Source of the DNA: Streptomyces sp. NRRL S-87
Lineage (GTDB): Bacteria > Actinomycetota > Actinomycetes > Streptomycetales > Streptomycetaceae
Length of the DNA: 64,000 bases
Assembly (NCBI RefSeq): GCF_000719335.1
Contig: NZ_JOGB01000015.1
Span: forward strand, 51,937 to 115,936
Direction of reading: 5' to 3'
Shown: positions 18,781 to 27,303 of the stretch, in pieces
Numbering within the stretch: the stretch's first letter is position 1
How the letters are laid out: every line of letters begins with the position of its first letter
Translations under genes and position numbers: made by a program
The notes under the pieces: model-generated
Seen by the model: only the letters and a program-made list of their open reading frames with translations
The model's database searches: none
Told to the model about the DNA's origin: nothing

Positions 18781-18900
18781 GGGAGAGAACGGAAGGGAAC
18801 GGAAGGGAAGGGAACGGAAGGGAAGGGAACGGAAGGGGAGGGAAGGGAACGGAAGGGGAGGGAAGGGAGCGGGAGGGGATGGGAGGGGAGGGGAGGAGAC
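18781..18900. repeat. Pentanucleotide (GGAAG/GGAAC) array in the trpEG leader
   Basis: About 24 consecutive five-base units, mostly GGAAG, GGAAC and, toward the right, GGGAG, kept in register over 120 bases. The plus strand is almost purely purine, so the trpEG transcript carries the pyrimidine-rich complement (CTTCC/GTTCC units). It lies between the lyase gene stop at 18932 and the trpEG start at 18764. Its regular phase is a signature of slipped-strand expansion. Confidence 0.9.
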
Positions 18901-18931
18901 CCGGGCAAGGGAAGGGAGGGCGGGACGGGCT

Positions 18932-20374
18932 TCAGCGGGCGGTCCGGCCGCGCGCGTCGTGGCGGGCCACGACGCGGTCCACGAAGAGTCCGGCGGCACC
19001 CGTGTACCGCTCGGGCCCGCACAGCGCGTGCAGCGCGGCGGCGTCGAACCGGCCCCCGGGGTCCGGCCGTCCGGCCAGCAGCTCGGCCAGTACGTCGGCC
19101 AGGTGCCGGCCGTCCGCCGCCGCCAGCGCGCTGGCGCCGCCGACGACGGCCTTGGCCTCGGCGCGCCCGAGGTCGGCCGCCAGCACCGCGGCCAGCCGCT
19201 CCGACACCACCAGGCCCCGGGTGAGACGGAGGTTGGCGGCCATCCGGTCCTCGTGCACCACGAGCCCCTCGGCCAGCTCGGCGGCCGTCCGGGCCGCGCC
19301 GCCCACCAACCGCAGGCACTCCCGCAGCGGCTGCCACTCGGCGTGCCAGGCCCCGGCCGGCCGCTCGTCGTCCACCACCGCGGTGTGCGCGAGCGTCGCC
19401 AGCATCGAGGGCACCTGGTAGGCGGCCGAGCGGACCAGGGCGGACAGTGCCGGATTGCGCTTGTGCGGCATGGCGGAGGAGGCGCCCCGGCCGGCCGCGC
19501 CGGGCTCGCTCAGCTCGCCGGTCTCGGTGCGGGCGAGCAGCTGTACGTCCGCCGCCACGGTGCCCAGTGCGGTCGCCGCCCCGCACAGCGCCGCCGCCAG
19601 CCCGAGCAGCGGCGTACGGACCGACTGCCACGGCACCAGCGGGTTCGCCAGCCCCAGCCGCGCGGCCACCAGGGCCGGCAGCCGGGCGGCGAACTCGCCG
19701 GGCGCCGGAACCTGCGGGACGCCGCCCGAGCGGGACGCCAGTGCCGCGTACTCGAGGTAGCCGGCCATCGTGCCGGCGGCCCCGCCGAGCTGCACGGGCA
19801 GCCCGTCGGCGTGCAGGTCCCGCAGCCGGTCGGCCGCGTCCATCACGCCCTGCAGCCAGCCCGCGGCCTTCAGCCCGAAGGTGGTGGGCACGGCGTGCTG
19901 GCCGAGCGTCCGGGCCGGCATCACCGTGTCGCGGTGCCGGACGGCCAGGTCGCGCAGGGCCGCGGCGGTGCGGTCCAGGTCGATCAGCAGGGGCTCCAGG
20001 GCGCGCGAGGCCACCAGCATCAGCGCGGTGTCGAGCACGTCCTGACTGGTGGAGCCCTGGTGGACGTAGTGCGCCGCGGCCGGGTCCAGCGCGGCCACGC
20101 GGTCGGCGAGCACGGCCACCAGCGCCACCACCGGATTGGCCGACTCCCGGCCGCGTCGGGCCAGTTCGGGCAGGTCGAAGTCCTCCGCCCGGGCCGCCGC
20201 GCGGATCGCCCGGCCGGCCTCGGCCGGGACGCTGCCCAGCCGCACCTGGGCCAGCGCGAGCGCGGCCTCCACGTCGAGCATCGCCTGCAGGCAGGCGGTG
20301 TCGCTCGTCGCGGCCTCGGCCGCGGTGCCCGCCCGCACGGGGGAGAGCAGCCCCGCGTCGCCGTACGCCCTCAT
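18932..20374 (-). CDS. Fumarase/aspartase-superfamily lyase, candidate nitrosuccinate lyase (CreD-like)
   Basis: 480 residues. The superfamily signature GASSAMPHKRNP lies at about residues 297-308, and HQGSTSQDVLDTALML at 105-120 matches the second conserved block, closest to PcaB-type cycloisomerases and adenylosuccinate lyases. Primary-metabolism roles are unlikely here because the gene is coupled by an ATGA overlap to a large FAD/NAD(P)-binding protein. That pairing is the known CreE/CreD arrangement, in which aspartate is oxidised to nitrosuccinate and the lyase releases nitrous acid and fumarate. The superfamily call is firm; the nitrosuccinate assignment rests on context. The start at 20374 is used because upstream codons lie within the preceding gene. 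Confidence 0.75.
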   Translation of the reverse strand: MRAYGDAGLLSPVRAGTAAEAATSDTACLQAMLDVEAALALAQVRLGSVPAEAGRAIRAAARAEDFDLPELARRGRESANPVVALVAVLADRVAALDPAAAHYVHQGSTSQDVLDTALMLVASRALEPLLIDLDRTAAALRDLAVRHRDTVMPARTLGQHAVPTTFGLKAAGWLQGVMDAADRLRDLHADGLPVQLGGAAGTMAGYLEYAALASRSGGVPQVPAPGEFAARLPALVAARLGLANPLVPWQSVRTPLLGLAAALCGAATALGTVAADVQLLARTETGELSEPGAAGRGASSAMPHKRNPALSALVRSAAYQVPSMLATLAHTAVVDDERPAGAWHAEWQPLRECLRLVGGAARTAAELAEGLVVHEDRMAANLRLTRGLVVSERLAAVLAADLGRAEAKAVVGGASALAAADGRHLADVLAELLAGRPDPGGRFDAAALHALCGPERYTGAAGLFVDRVVARHDARGRTAR

Positions 20375-22512
20375 CGGCCCCCCTGCCCACGGCCACCGGC
20401 GACCAGCGCGCACGGAACGGGCACGGGATCAGGCCCCACCGCCGGCCGCCCCGGCGCGGGAACGGTCGCGGGCCCCCGTCCCGCCACGGCTGCGGCCACC
20501 GGCCCCGGAGCGACCGCCGTGCCACCGACACCTTCCCGGTCGCTCCCGCGGCCACCCCCGCCGGCGGTACCGGCGGCGCAGACGCCGTCACCGGCCCCGG
20601 CCCGTCCCGGACCCGCCGGTGCCAGCACCGCGAGGGCGATGGCGTCGGCGTCGGCGAGCGTCACGGAGTTGACCCCGGGCCGCACCCCCGCCGCCGTGAC
20701 CCAGTGGACCCCCTCCGTCGGCACGCCGTACGCGAACCGGCGCGGATGCGTCCGCCCCGCGGCGTCCAGGACCCGGTAGGGGCGCCCGGTGACGGCCAGC
20801 CCGCCGGTCTCGTACCCCGCCCCCTGAGGGCCGGGTACCACGTACGGCCGGCACCCGCCCGCCTCGCGCAGCGAGACCAGCAGCGGATCGGTGCTCGTGC
20901 GCAGGTCCGGGGCCGGCAGCCGGGCCTCGACGAGCGCGGTGGCCCGCACCGCCGAGCCCGCCACCCGGGGCGAGGAGACGGTGAAGGCGCCGGCTGCGGC
21001 GTCGGCGGTCACCTCCATCCCCGGACCCACGACGTCCACGACGCCGGCCTCGATCAGCGCGACCAGTTCCTCGATGCGCCGCGCGGGCGGCCCGATCGAC
21101 AGGAACGCGTTCAGCGGGGTGTACCAGCGCTCCAGGTCGTCGCGGTGGGACCGGCCGGTCAGCCCGCCGTGGTCGACCAGCAGCCGGATCTCGTTGCGCA
21201 GGTCGCGCAGGGCGTCCAGGGCCGCCTTCAGCGGACCGCTCACGTTCCCCGCCGCCGCGGCCGCCACGTCGGCCCGCAGGACGCCCAGCAGCCACCGGCG
21301 GTGGGCCCCGGGGTCGTCGAAGGACCAGGCCGACGCGGGGTCGGCCAGGCGCGCCCAGTCCCAGCGGTCGGCCTCGGCGACGCCGAACCGGTCCAGCACG
21401 CGGGCCTCCTCGGCCGAGCCGTGCGGCACCGGCAGGAAGGCCCGCCGCAGGCGCGCGGCCTCGCACCCGCAGGACCGCCCGGCCAGCAGCGCCCCGTAGT
21501 AGACCGTCTCCACCTCCTTGGCGACCAGCGGCCAGACGTCGCGGCCGAAGTCGAGGCCGCCGTCCGCGGCCCGCTCCCGTAGCCGCGCCACCCGGTCGGC
21601 GGTGAGCACCAGGGGCTCGTGCCGGCCGTGCGCGCCCTTCTCGTTGCGGCCCCGGCTGTGGTACGGCAGCCCGCGCCGGGACGAGGCGTACAGCCGCGGC
21701 TCGCGCCCCGACGGCACGTACACCAGCCGGCCGAGACGGCGCTCGAACCGGCCGCCGCGCCCGACGGTCAGCAGCGCCATGTGGTCGAAGAAGTTCAGCC
21801 CGAGGCCGCGCAGGGCGACCGCCTCGCCCGGCACGATCCCGGACAGGTCCGCGTCCGCCGGATTGCCGGGGGCGACGTACGTCAGACCGTGGGCGGCGGC
21901 GAAGGCACCCAGCTCCCGCTCCCGGGCGGTGGGCCGGGCGGCGCCGTGGCCCTGCGCCAGTACCACCGCGTCCAGTCCGGTGAGCACGGTGCCGTCGTCC
22001 AGGGTGACGCGCTGGCGGCCGCCGGGCCCGTCGTCGACCGACGTCGCGGTGGCGGGGTGCACCACGATCCGCACGCGCTCCGGCGCGGTGGCGACGATCC
22101 GCCGGAACGCCCAGGTCAGGTAGTGGCCGTAGAAGGCGCGGCTGGGGTAGGAGTCCGGGGTCAGGGCCCGGGCCTCGGCCAGGACCTCCTCCTCGTAGTC
22201 CTCCAACGGACCCATCAGGACCAGGTAGTTGGCCCACTCGTACAGGCTGGGTCCGGGGGAGAGCCGGCCGGCCATCTCCACGCTCGCGTCGGTGAACACC
22301 GTCACCTGCGAGGCGATGGTGTTCATCAGCAGCAGCCGGGACTGGTCCGTGCGCCACACGGCGCCGGCACCCGGCGGGTGCGGGTCGGCCACGTGCACGG
22401 TCACACCGGTGACCGCCCCGTCCGCGGGGGCGTTCGCGCACAGCCGCTCCAGCACGGCGAGGCCCCGGGGCCCGGCTCCTACGATGCAGACCTCAAGGTG
22501 TCCGTCTCTCAC
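20371..22512 (-). CDS. FAD/NAD(P)-binding monooxygenase, candidate aspartate N-oxygenase (CreE-like)
   Basis: 713 residues. EVCIVGAGPRGLAVLERL at the N-terminus is the dinucleotide-binding motif of the FAD-NAD(P)-binding protein family that includes CreE and FzmM, flavoenzymes that oxidise the aspartate amine to a nitro group. The middle of the protein has no other recognised domain. The C-terminal ~90 residues are a Gly/Ala/Pro-rich tail of low complexity. The GTG at 22512 is chosen because GGAGAG lies four bases before it; an upstream GTG at 22554 would overlap the acyl-CoA dehydrogenase gene. It is coupled to the lyase gene, which supports a joint nitrite-forming role. It could be a different N-hydroxylase. 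Confidence 0.75.
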   Translation of the reverse strand: MRDGHLEVCIVGAGPRGLAVLERLCANAPADGAVTGVTVHVADPHPPGAGAVWRTDQSRLLLMNTIASQVTVFTDASVEMAGRLSPGPSLYEWANYLVLMGPLEDYEEEVLAEARALTPDSYPSRAFYGHYLTWAFRRIVATAPERVRIVVHPATATSVDDGPGGRQRVTLDDGTVLTGLDAVVLAQGHGAARPTARERELGAFAAAHGLTYVAPGNPADADLSGIVPGEAVALRGLGLNFFDHMALLTVGRGGRFERRLGRLVYVPSGREPRLYASSRRGLPYHSRGRNEKGAHGRHEPLVLTADRVARLRERAADGGLDFGRDVWPLVAKEVETVYYGALLAGRSCGCEAARLRRAFLPVPHGSAEEARVLDRFGVAEADRWDWARLADPASAWSFDDPGAHRRWLLGVLRADVAAAAAGNVSGPLKAALDALRDLRNEIRLLVDHGGLTGRSHRDDLERWYTPLNAFLSIGPPARRIEELVALIEAGVVDVVGPGMEVTADAAAGAFTVSSPRVAGSAVRATALVEARLPAPDLRTSTDPLLVSLREAGGCRPYVVPGPQGAGYETGGLAVTGRPYRVLDAAGRTHPRRFAYGVPTEGVHWVTAAGVRPGVNSVTLADADAIALAVLAPAGPGRAGAGDGVCAAGTAGGGGRGSDREGVGGTAVAPGPVAAAVAGRGPATVPAPGRPAVGPDPVPVPCALVAGGRGQGGR

Positions 22513-22546
22513 GTGTCTCTCCGTGTCACGGGGATCATCGGGGCGC

Positions 22547-23689
22547 TCACACACCGAGATCGCGGCCGATGATCTCTTTCATGATTTCGTTCGTGCCGCC
22601 GTAGATCGGGTGCACGCGGTTGTCCACGAAGGCCCGGGCCACCGGCGTCTCGCGCATGTAGCCGTAGCCGCCGTGCAGTTGCACGCACCGGTCCAGCACC
22701 CGGCGCTGGACGTCGGTGGCCCACCACTTCGCCTTGGCGGCGTCCACCGCGGACAGCCGGCCGGCGTTCAGCTCGCCGATCGCCCGGTCGACGTACGTAC
22801 GCGTCACGTCCAGTTCGGTGGCCATCTCGGCCAGCTCGAACCGGTTGTGCTGGAACGATCCGACGGGCCTGCCGAAGGCCGTCCGGGTGCGGCAGTACTC
22901 CAGCGTCTGCTCCAGCGCCGTCTCCGCCGCGGCCACCGCGTACGCGGCGATGCCCAGGCGTTCGCGCGGCAGGTTGTCGGACAGGTGCAGGAACGCCCGC
23001 CCGGGGGTGCCCAGGACGTTCGCCACCGGCACGCGCACCTCGTCGAAGAACAGCTCGGCGGTGTCCTGCGCCCGCATGCCGATCTTGTCGAGCTCGGGGC
23101 CGCGCGTGAAGCCCGGCATGCCGGCCTCGACCACCAGCAGGGTCAGCCCCCGCGCCCCCGAGCCGGGGCCGGTGCGCGCCACGACCAGGACCAGGTCGGC
23201 GTGGATGCCGTTGGTGATGAAGGTCTTCGAGCCGGTGAGCACGTAGGCGTCGCCGTCGAGGCGGGCACGGGTACGCACCGCCTGGAGGTCGCTGCCCGCG
23301 CCCGGCTCGGTCATGGCGATCGCGGTGACGAGGTCGCCGGAGCAGAAGCCGGGCAGCCAGCGCCGGCACTGCTCCGGGTCGGCCAGCTCCAGCAGGTAGG
23401 GGGCCACCACGTCGTTGTGCAGGGCGAAGCCCACGCCCGTGGCACCGACCCGCATCAGCTCCTCGCTGATGATGACCTGGTAGCGGAAGTCGGCCGTGCC
23501 GCCACCGCCCCACTCCACGGGGACGTCGATCCCGAGCAGGCCCAGGGCGCCGGCCTTGCGCCAGACCTCGCGGTCCACCAGCCCGGCCCGCTCCCAGGCG
23601 GCGTGGTGCGGGACGATCTCCTTCTCGACGAAGGCGCGGACCGTGGCCCGGAAGGCCCGGTGCTCGTCGTGCAGTTCGCCCTCACGCAC
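22547..23689 (-). CDS. Acyl-CoA dehydrogenase family flavoenzyme
   Basis: 380 residues, full-length family member. The FAD-contact block AMTEPGAGSDLQAVRTRA is near residue 125, CVQLHGGYGYMRETPVAR near 340, and the expected catalytic base is the Glu of YGGTNEIMKEIIGRDLGV at the C-terminus. In this cluster the substrate is probably an acyl chain or a heteroatom-bearing acyl group on one of the two carrier proteins rather than a catabolic acyl-CoA, giving an alpha,beta double bond. The GTG start overlaps the end of the thioesterase gene by eight bases. The gene ends 34 bases before the FAD protein start. Confidence 0.9.
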   Translation of the reverse strand: MREGELHDEHRAFRATVRAFVEKEIVPHHAAWERAGLVDREVWRKAGALGLLGIDVPVEWGGGGTADFRYQVIISEELMRVGATGVGFALHNDVVAPYLLELADPEQCRRWLPGFCSGDLVTAIAMTEPGAGSDLQAVRTRARLDGDAYVLTGSKTFITNGIHADLVLVVARTGPGSGARGLTLLVVEAGMPGFTRGPELDKIGMRAQDTAELFFDEVRVPVANVLGTPGRAFLHLSDNLPRERLGIAAYAVAAAETALEQTLEYCRTRTAFGRPVGSFQHNRFELAEMATELDVTRTYVDRAIGELNAGRLSAVDAAKAKWWATDVQRRVLDRCVQLHGGYGYMRETPVARAFVDNRVHPIYGGTNEIMKEIIGRDLGV

Positions 23690-24188
23690 CGGGCACCCCC
23701 TGCGGACGGTGCAGGATCTGCTCGACGCGGCCGGCGCTGCCGGTGTGGCCGTCCTGCTCGAAGGCGACCTCGACGACGGCCAGGCGGGTGGTGCAGAGCG
23801 ACAGCTCGGCGCGCACCTCGACCGGGCCGGGGCGCAGCGGAGCGTGGTACGTGACCTTCAGGTCCGAGGTGAGGAAGCGGGTGCCGTCGGGCAGGGCGGA
23901 GAGCATCACCAGCCCGGCGAAGTGGTCGACGAGGCAGGCGATCCAGCCGCCGAACACCACGTTCGGGGTGAGGGTGAGGGGCTCCTCGAAACGGGTGGAG
24001 CACGTGACGCGGCCGGCGGCGAACCCGGTGGCCGGCGGCAGGCGCAGGGTCCCGGCGGCGGCGGGGCCGGGGACCGAGCCGTCCACGAGCCCGGCGAGCA
24101 GGCGGCGGCCCTCGGTGGACAGGCCCGGGGCGGCCATGCCGCGCAGCTGCGCGGGGACGTCGGCCGCGGGGGCGGAGGGAACGGGCAT
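23682..24188 (-). CDS. Hotdog-fold thioesterase (PaaI-like)
   Basis: 168 residues. The hotdog signature PNVVFGGWIACLVDHFAGL (about residues 76-94) contains the GG-x8-D helix-cap pattern with the putative catalytic Asp, followed by the strand LKVTYHAPLRPGPVEVRAEL. It would hydrolyse acyl thioesters, either releasing a cluster intermediate from an acyl carrier protein or proofreading it. It starts at the ATG at 24188 behind GGAAGGAGG-like sequence. A 115-base gap with a strong hairpin separates it from the upstream diiron oxygenase gene, the largest gap within the run from the ligase genes to this point. Confidence 0.82.
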   Translation of the reverse strand: MPVPSAPAADVPAQLRGMAAPGLSTEGRRLLAGLVDGSVPGPAAAGTLRLPPATGFAAGRVTCSTRFEEPLTLTPNVVFGGWIACLVDHFAGLVMLSALPDGTRFLTSDLKVTYHAPLRPGPVEVRAELSLCTTRLAVVEVAFEQDGHTGSAGRVEQILHRPQGVPGA

Positions 24189-24227
24189 GGGTGTTCCTTC
24201 GGAAGGAGGTACGGGGGCGGGGGCGGA

Positions 24228-24260
24228 GGGTCCGCCGCGCGCAGCGGGCGCGGCGGACCC
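24228..24260 (-). terminator. Intra-operon hairpin (attenuator or processing site)
   Basis: GGGTCCGCCGCGC pairs perfectly with GCGCGGCGGACCC across a seven-base loop, giving a 13-base-pair all-G/C-rich stem between the diiron oxygenase and thioesterase genes. No T-run follows, so full termination is uncertain. It could reduce expression of the downstream half of the operon. Confidence 0.5.
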
Positions 24261-24303
24261 GGGACCCGTGCGGGTCCGGCGTCGGAGGCCGGCCCGGGGG
24301 CCG

Positions 24304-25422
24304 TCAGATGCCGGTCTGCAGGCCGGTCCGGCCCAGGTCGACGACCTGGGCGATGTCGGCCCGCCGCTCCTCCAGCTCGCGCCGGGTCAGCGCGTCCACG
24401 GCGGCCTTGTCGTCGAGCTCGCGCAGCGCCGCCTCGTCGACCTCGGAGAAGCCGAGGACGCCCATCTTCCGCAGGCCCTCCTGGACCCGCGGCCCGAACA
24501 TCCCGATCTCCTTCAGGCCCGGCACGATCCGCATGAAGACCAGCCGGCGGAACTCGCGCTTGGCCGGCGACCGACGGGCCGCCTTGACGGCCTCCTCCCC
24601 GTAGCCGAGGGTCTGCCAGATGTCGTCGTCCACGTACCGGTCGCGCAGCGCCCAGCAGCCCTCGACGACGAAGTCCTCCCGCTCGCGGATCTCGGCCGCG
24701 CTCAGCTGCGGGTAGAAGTCGCGCAGCACCAGCCGGCCGAAGGCCACGTGCCGGGCCTCGTCGCGGGCGACGTACGCGCTGAACGCCTTGGCGAGCGGGT
24801 CCCGGAGGCGCTCGCGGTGGACGCCGAAGGTGGCCAGCCCCATGTTCTCGATCAGGATGTGCGCGGCGAGCACCGCGAAGTCCCAGCGCGGCTCCTTCAT
24901 GGCGTGCTCGAACATCGCGCTGATCGACGGCGACAGTCCGTACCGAAGGCCGATCTTGGAGTGCAGGAAGCGGTTGAAGCCCTCGACGTGCCGGGCCTCG
25001 TCCACGATCTGGGTGGCCGCGAACAGCTTCGAGTCGAGCTCGTCGACGGCCAGCAGGATCTTGCCGCAGCCCACCAGCGCGGCCTGCTCGGCGTGCAGGA
25101 ACTGCGAGTACAGCCAGCCGCTGGTGTGCCGGCGGACCACCGCCCGGTCGGACTCCGGCAGCCGCTCCCACAGCGGGGAGCCGGCGATGGAGACGAACTC
25201 GTCCGGCAGGCCCAGCGGGTTGTCCGGATCCACCTCGTGGTCCCAGTCGAGCCGGTCCTCCATGTCCCACTGGCGCTGCTTGCCCTGCGTGTACAGGCGC
25301 AGCATGCGCTCGTTGCGCTCGTCGTAGTCCCAGGAGATGACGGCGTCCCCCTGGACGGGCACGATCCACTCGCCGGCCAGGGCGGTGAGCACCTCGGGCC
25401 TGGTGTAGTCGGTGGTGCTCAC
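24304..25422 (-). CDS. Ferritin-like diiron oxygenase
   Basis: 372 residues with a complete diiron ligand set: Glu112 (HAEQ), Glu142 and His145 (DEARHVEG), Glu192 (IENMG) and Glu222 and His225 (DEARHVAFG). This is the two-times E-ExxH pattern of R2/ferritin-like oxygenases, which include N-oxygenases such as AurF, desaturases and aryl or alkyl hydroxylases. No membrane segment is seen. GTG at 25422 overlaps the TGA of the upstream ligase gene. In context it may hydroxylate or desaturate an acyl-ACP, hydroxylate the anthranilate ring or oxidise an amine; the sequence does not decide. Confidence 0.85.
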   Translation of the reverse strand: MSTTDYTRPEVLTALAGEWIVPVQGDAVISWDYDERNERMLRLYTQGKQRQWDMEDRLDWDHEVDPDNPLGLPDEFVSIAGSPLWERLPESDRAVVRRHTSGWLYSQFLHAEQAALVGCGKILLAVDELDSKLFAATQIVDEARHVEGFNRFLHSKIGLRYGLSPSISAMFEHAMKEPRWDFAVLAAHILIENMGLATFGVHRERLRDPLAKAFSAYVARDEARHVAFGRLVLRDFYPQLSAAEIREREDFVVEGCWALRDRYVDDDIWQTLGYGEEAVKAARRSPAKREFRRLVFMRIVPGLKEIGMFGPRVQEGLRKMGVLGFSEVDEAALRELDDKAAVDALTRRELEERRADIAQVVDLGRTGLQTGI

Positions 25423-26990
25423 GCGGCGGACTCCTTCACGGGGGTCGAGGGCCCGGTGGCGCCGTCGTCGGCACCACCGGTGGTCAGGGTCAGGGCCAGC
25501 TCCCGCAGCCGGACCCGCAGGGCCTTGCCGGAGGGGTTGCGCGGGATGCTCTCCAGCGGCAGGAAGTGGCTCGGCCGCTTGTAGGCGGCCAGGCCGGCCA
25601 CGCACCGGTCGAGGAGGTCGAGCGGGTCGAAGTCGTGGCCCTCGGAGGACTGCACGAAGGCGACGGGCGTCTGTCCCCACACGGGGGACGGCAGCGGTAC
25701 GACGACCACGTCGGCGACCTGCGGGGAGCGGCGCAGCACGTGCTCGATCTCGGCGGGGTAGACGTTCTGACCGCCGCGCAGGATCAGGTCGTTGCGGCGG
25801 TCGACCACCCAGACGCGGCCGTCCGGGCCGCTGCAGCACAGGTCGCGGGTGTTGAGCCAGCCGTCGGCCAGCACCTCGCCGGACGCCTCGGGGTTCTTCC
25901 AGTACCCCTGCATCAGCCCGTCGCCGGCGAGCCGCAGCTCGCCGACCTCGCCGGGCGGGACCTCCTGCCCGTCCGGTCCGGTGATGCGGACGCGGGTGCC
26001 CAGCATGGGCGTGCCCAGGCAGACCGCTCCCGGCAGCGGTGCCGGGCCCGGTTCCTCGTCGGGGCGCAGGGTGAGGGCGGGACCGCCGCCCTCGGTGATG
26101 CCGTACACGGTCTGCAGGTCCGCGCCGAGCCGCTGCCGGGCCTCGCGGGCGAGGTCCTCGGGCATGGGCGCGGCGCCGTGCAGCAGCAGGCGCAGCCGGC
26201 CCAGGTCCGCGCCGGCCAGCCCCTTGGCGTCGAGCAGCAGCCGCACCATGGACGGGACGAGGAAGGCGTGTTCGACCCCCCAGTCCTGGAGCGCGGTCAG
26301 GCAGCCCTGCGGGGTGAAGCGGTCCATCACGCACACCGTGCCCCCCGCGGCCAGGTGGTCGAGGGCGATGACCATGCTGCCGTGGAAGAGCGGGCCCGCG
26401 TTCAGGAACACGGTGCCCGGCTCCGGGCGTACGTCGGCCAGCCAGGACAGGGCGTTGAGCTGCAGGGAGCGCTGGGTGACCACGACGCCCTTGGCGCGGC
26501 CGGTGGTGGCGGAGGTGTGCAGGATCGCGACGGGGGCACCGAGTTCCGCGCCCTCGTCCGGCCCGGGCCGGGGTGCGTCGTCCGCCGGGAGCCCCGCGAG
26601 CCCGGTGATGTCGAGGACGGGCAGCTCCCGGCCGGGCCGCCCGCCGGTCAGCCGGCCGAGCCGGTCCGCCTGGGCGGGGTCGGCCACGGCCAGCACGGGT
26701 CCGACCGACTCGATGACGTCGGCCAGTTCGCGGTCGGTCAGGGCCGGGTTGACGGGGCAGGCGACCAGGCCCGCCACACCGCAGGCCAGATAGGCCTCCA
26801 GGACCTCGACTCGGTTCCCGGAGGCGACCAGCACCCGGCTGCCGGGGCCGCCGGCAGCGCGCAGCCGGGCGGCCAGGGCCGACACCTCGCGGTGCAGCTG
26901 ACGCCAGGTCAGGTCACGGCGTACGTCGCGCAGGGCGAGGGCCTCCGGCCGGCGGGCGAGACCGCGTTCCAGCAGATGCCGAAGCCACAT
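25419..26990 (-). CDS. Acyl-CoA/acyl-ACP synthetase (ANL superfamily)
   Basis: 523 residues. The adenylating-enzyme P-loop is LHTSATTGRAKGVVVTQRS, the A5 region is TVYGITEGGG, and the C-terminal hinge and catalytic Lys lie in RRNDLILRGGQNVYPAEIEHVL and PRNPSGKALRVRL. Overall it looks like an ordinary fatty-acid or aryl-acid CoA ligase with both domains intact. It begins two bases after the stop of an acyl carrier protein gene and is coupled to the diiron oxygenase gene, so it may load that carrier protein or make a CoA ester for it. The substrate could be a fatty acid or anthranilate. Confidence 0.88.
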   Translation of the reverse strand: MWLRHLLERGLARRPEALALRDVRRDLTWRQLHREVSALAARLRAAGGPGSRVLVASGNRVEVLEAYLACGVAGLVACPVNPALTDRELADVIESVGPVLAVADPAQADRLGRLTGGRPGRELPVLDITGLAGLPADDAPRPGPDEGAELGAPVAILHTSATTGRAKGVVVTQRSLQLNALSWLADVRPEPGTVFLNAGPLFHGSMVIALDHLAAGGTVCVMDRFTPQGCLTALQDWGVEHAFLVPSMVRLLLDAKGLAGADLGRLRLLLHGAAPMPEDLAREARQRLGADLQTVYGITEGGGPALTLRPDEEPGPAPLPGAVCLGTPMLGTRVRITGPDGQEVPPGEVGELRLAGDGLMQGYWKNPEASGEVLADGWLNTRDLCCSGPDGRVWVVDRRNDLILRGGQNVYPAEIEHVLRRSPQVADVVVVPLPSPVWGQTPVAFVQSSEGHDFDPLDLLDRCVAGLAAYKRPSHFLPLESIPRNPSGKALRVRLRELALTLTTGGADDGATGPSTPVKESAA

Positions 26991-26991
26991 C

Positions 26992-27303
26992 TCAGCGTGC
27001 TCCTTCCGATGCGGGGGCGGGGGCGTGGGCGTGGGCGGGCGCGGGTGTCGGCGAGGGGACGGGTGCGGGGTGCGGGTCCGGGGCGGTGGTGCCCAGCAGG
27101 CCCGCGACGGCGCGGACGCTCGTCAGGGCGGCCAGCTCCGCGTCGTCCAGGGGTCGTCCGAGCAGGTCCTCGCAGGCCAACGCCACGCGGATGAGTTCGC
27201 CGGAGTTCACTCCGGCCCCGACGAGGTCGTCCTCGTCGGCCACCCGGTCGAGCAGGCCGGGGTGGTCCAGGTGGCGGCGCACCAGCTCGCGCGCGGTGTT
27301 CAC
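26992..27303 (-). CDS. Acyl carrier protein (first)
   Basis: 103 residues; GTG start overlapping the transglutaminase-like gene stop as GTGA. The phosphopantetheine attachment site is Ser34 in AGVNSGELI, with Asn in place of the usual Asp before it. Flanking helices LARELVRRHL-like and ALACEDLLGRPL fit a carrier-protein four-helix bundle. Residues after about 75 are a disordered Pro/Ala/His tail. It is a stand-alone carrier, presumably charged by one of the neighbouring ligases and activated by the PPTase at 36.5-37.3 kb. Confidence 0.82.
   Translation of the reverse strand: MNTARELVRRHLDHPGLLDRVADEDDLVGAGVNSGELIRVALACEDLLGRPLDDAELAALTSVRAVAGLLGTTAPDPHPAPVPSPTPAPAHAHAPAPASEGAR

Noticed and set aside
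18781-18900. Possible CRISPR or coding repeat
   Set aside because: Contiguous five-base units without spacers and outside any supported gene; it is a simple-sequence array.
18932-20374. Housekeeping adenylosuccinate lyase or protocatechuate-pathway PcaB
   Set aside because: No purine or protocatechuate genes are nearby, and the gene is coupled to a flavoprotein inside a biosynthetic operon. The fold is shared, so the rejection is by context only.
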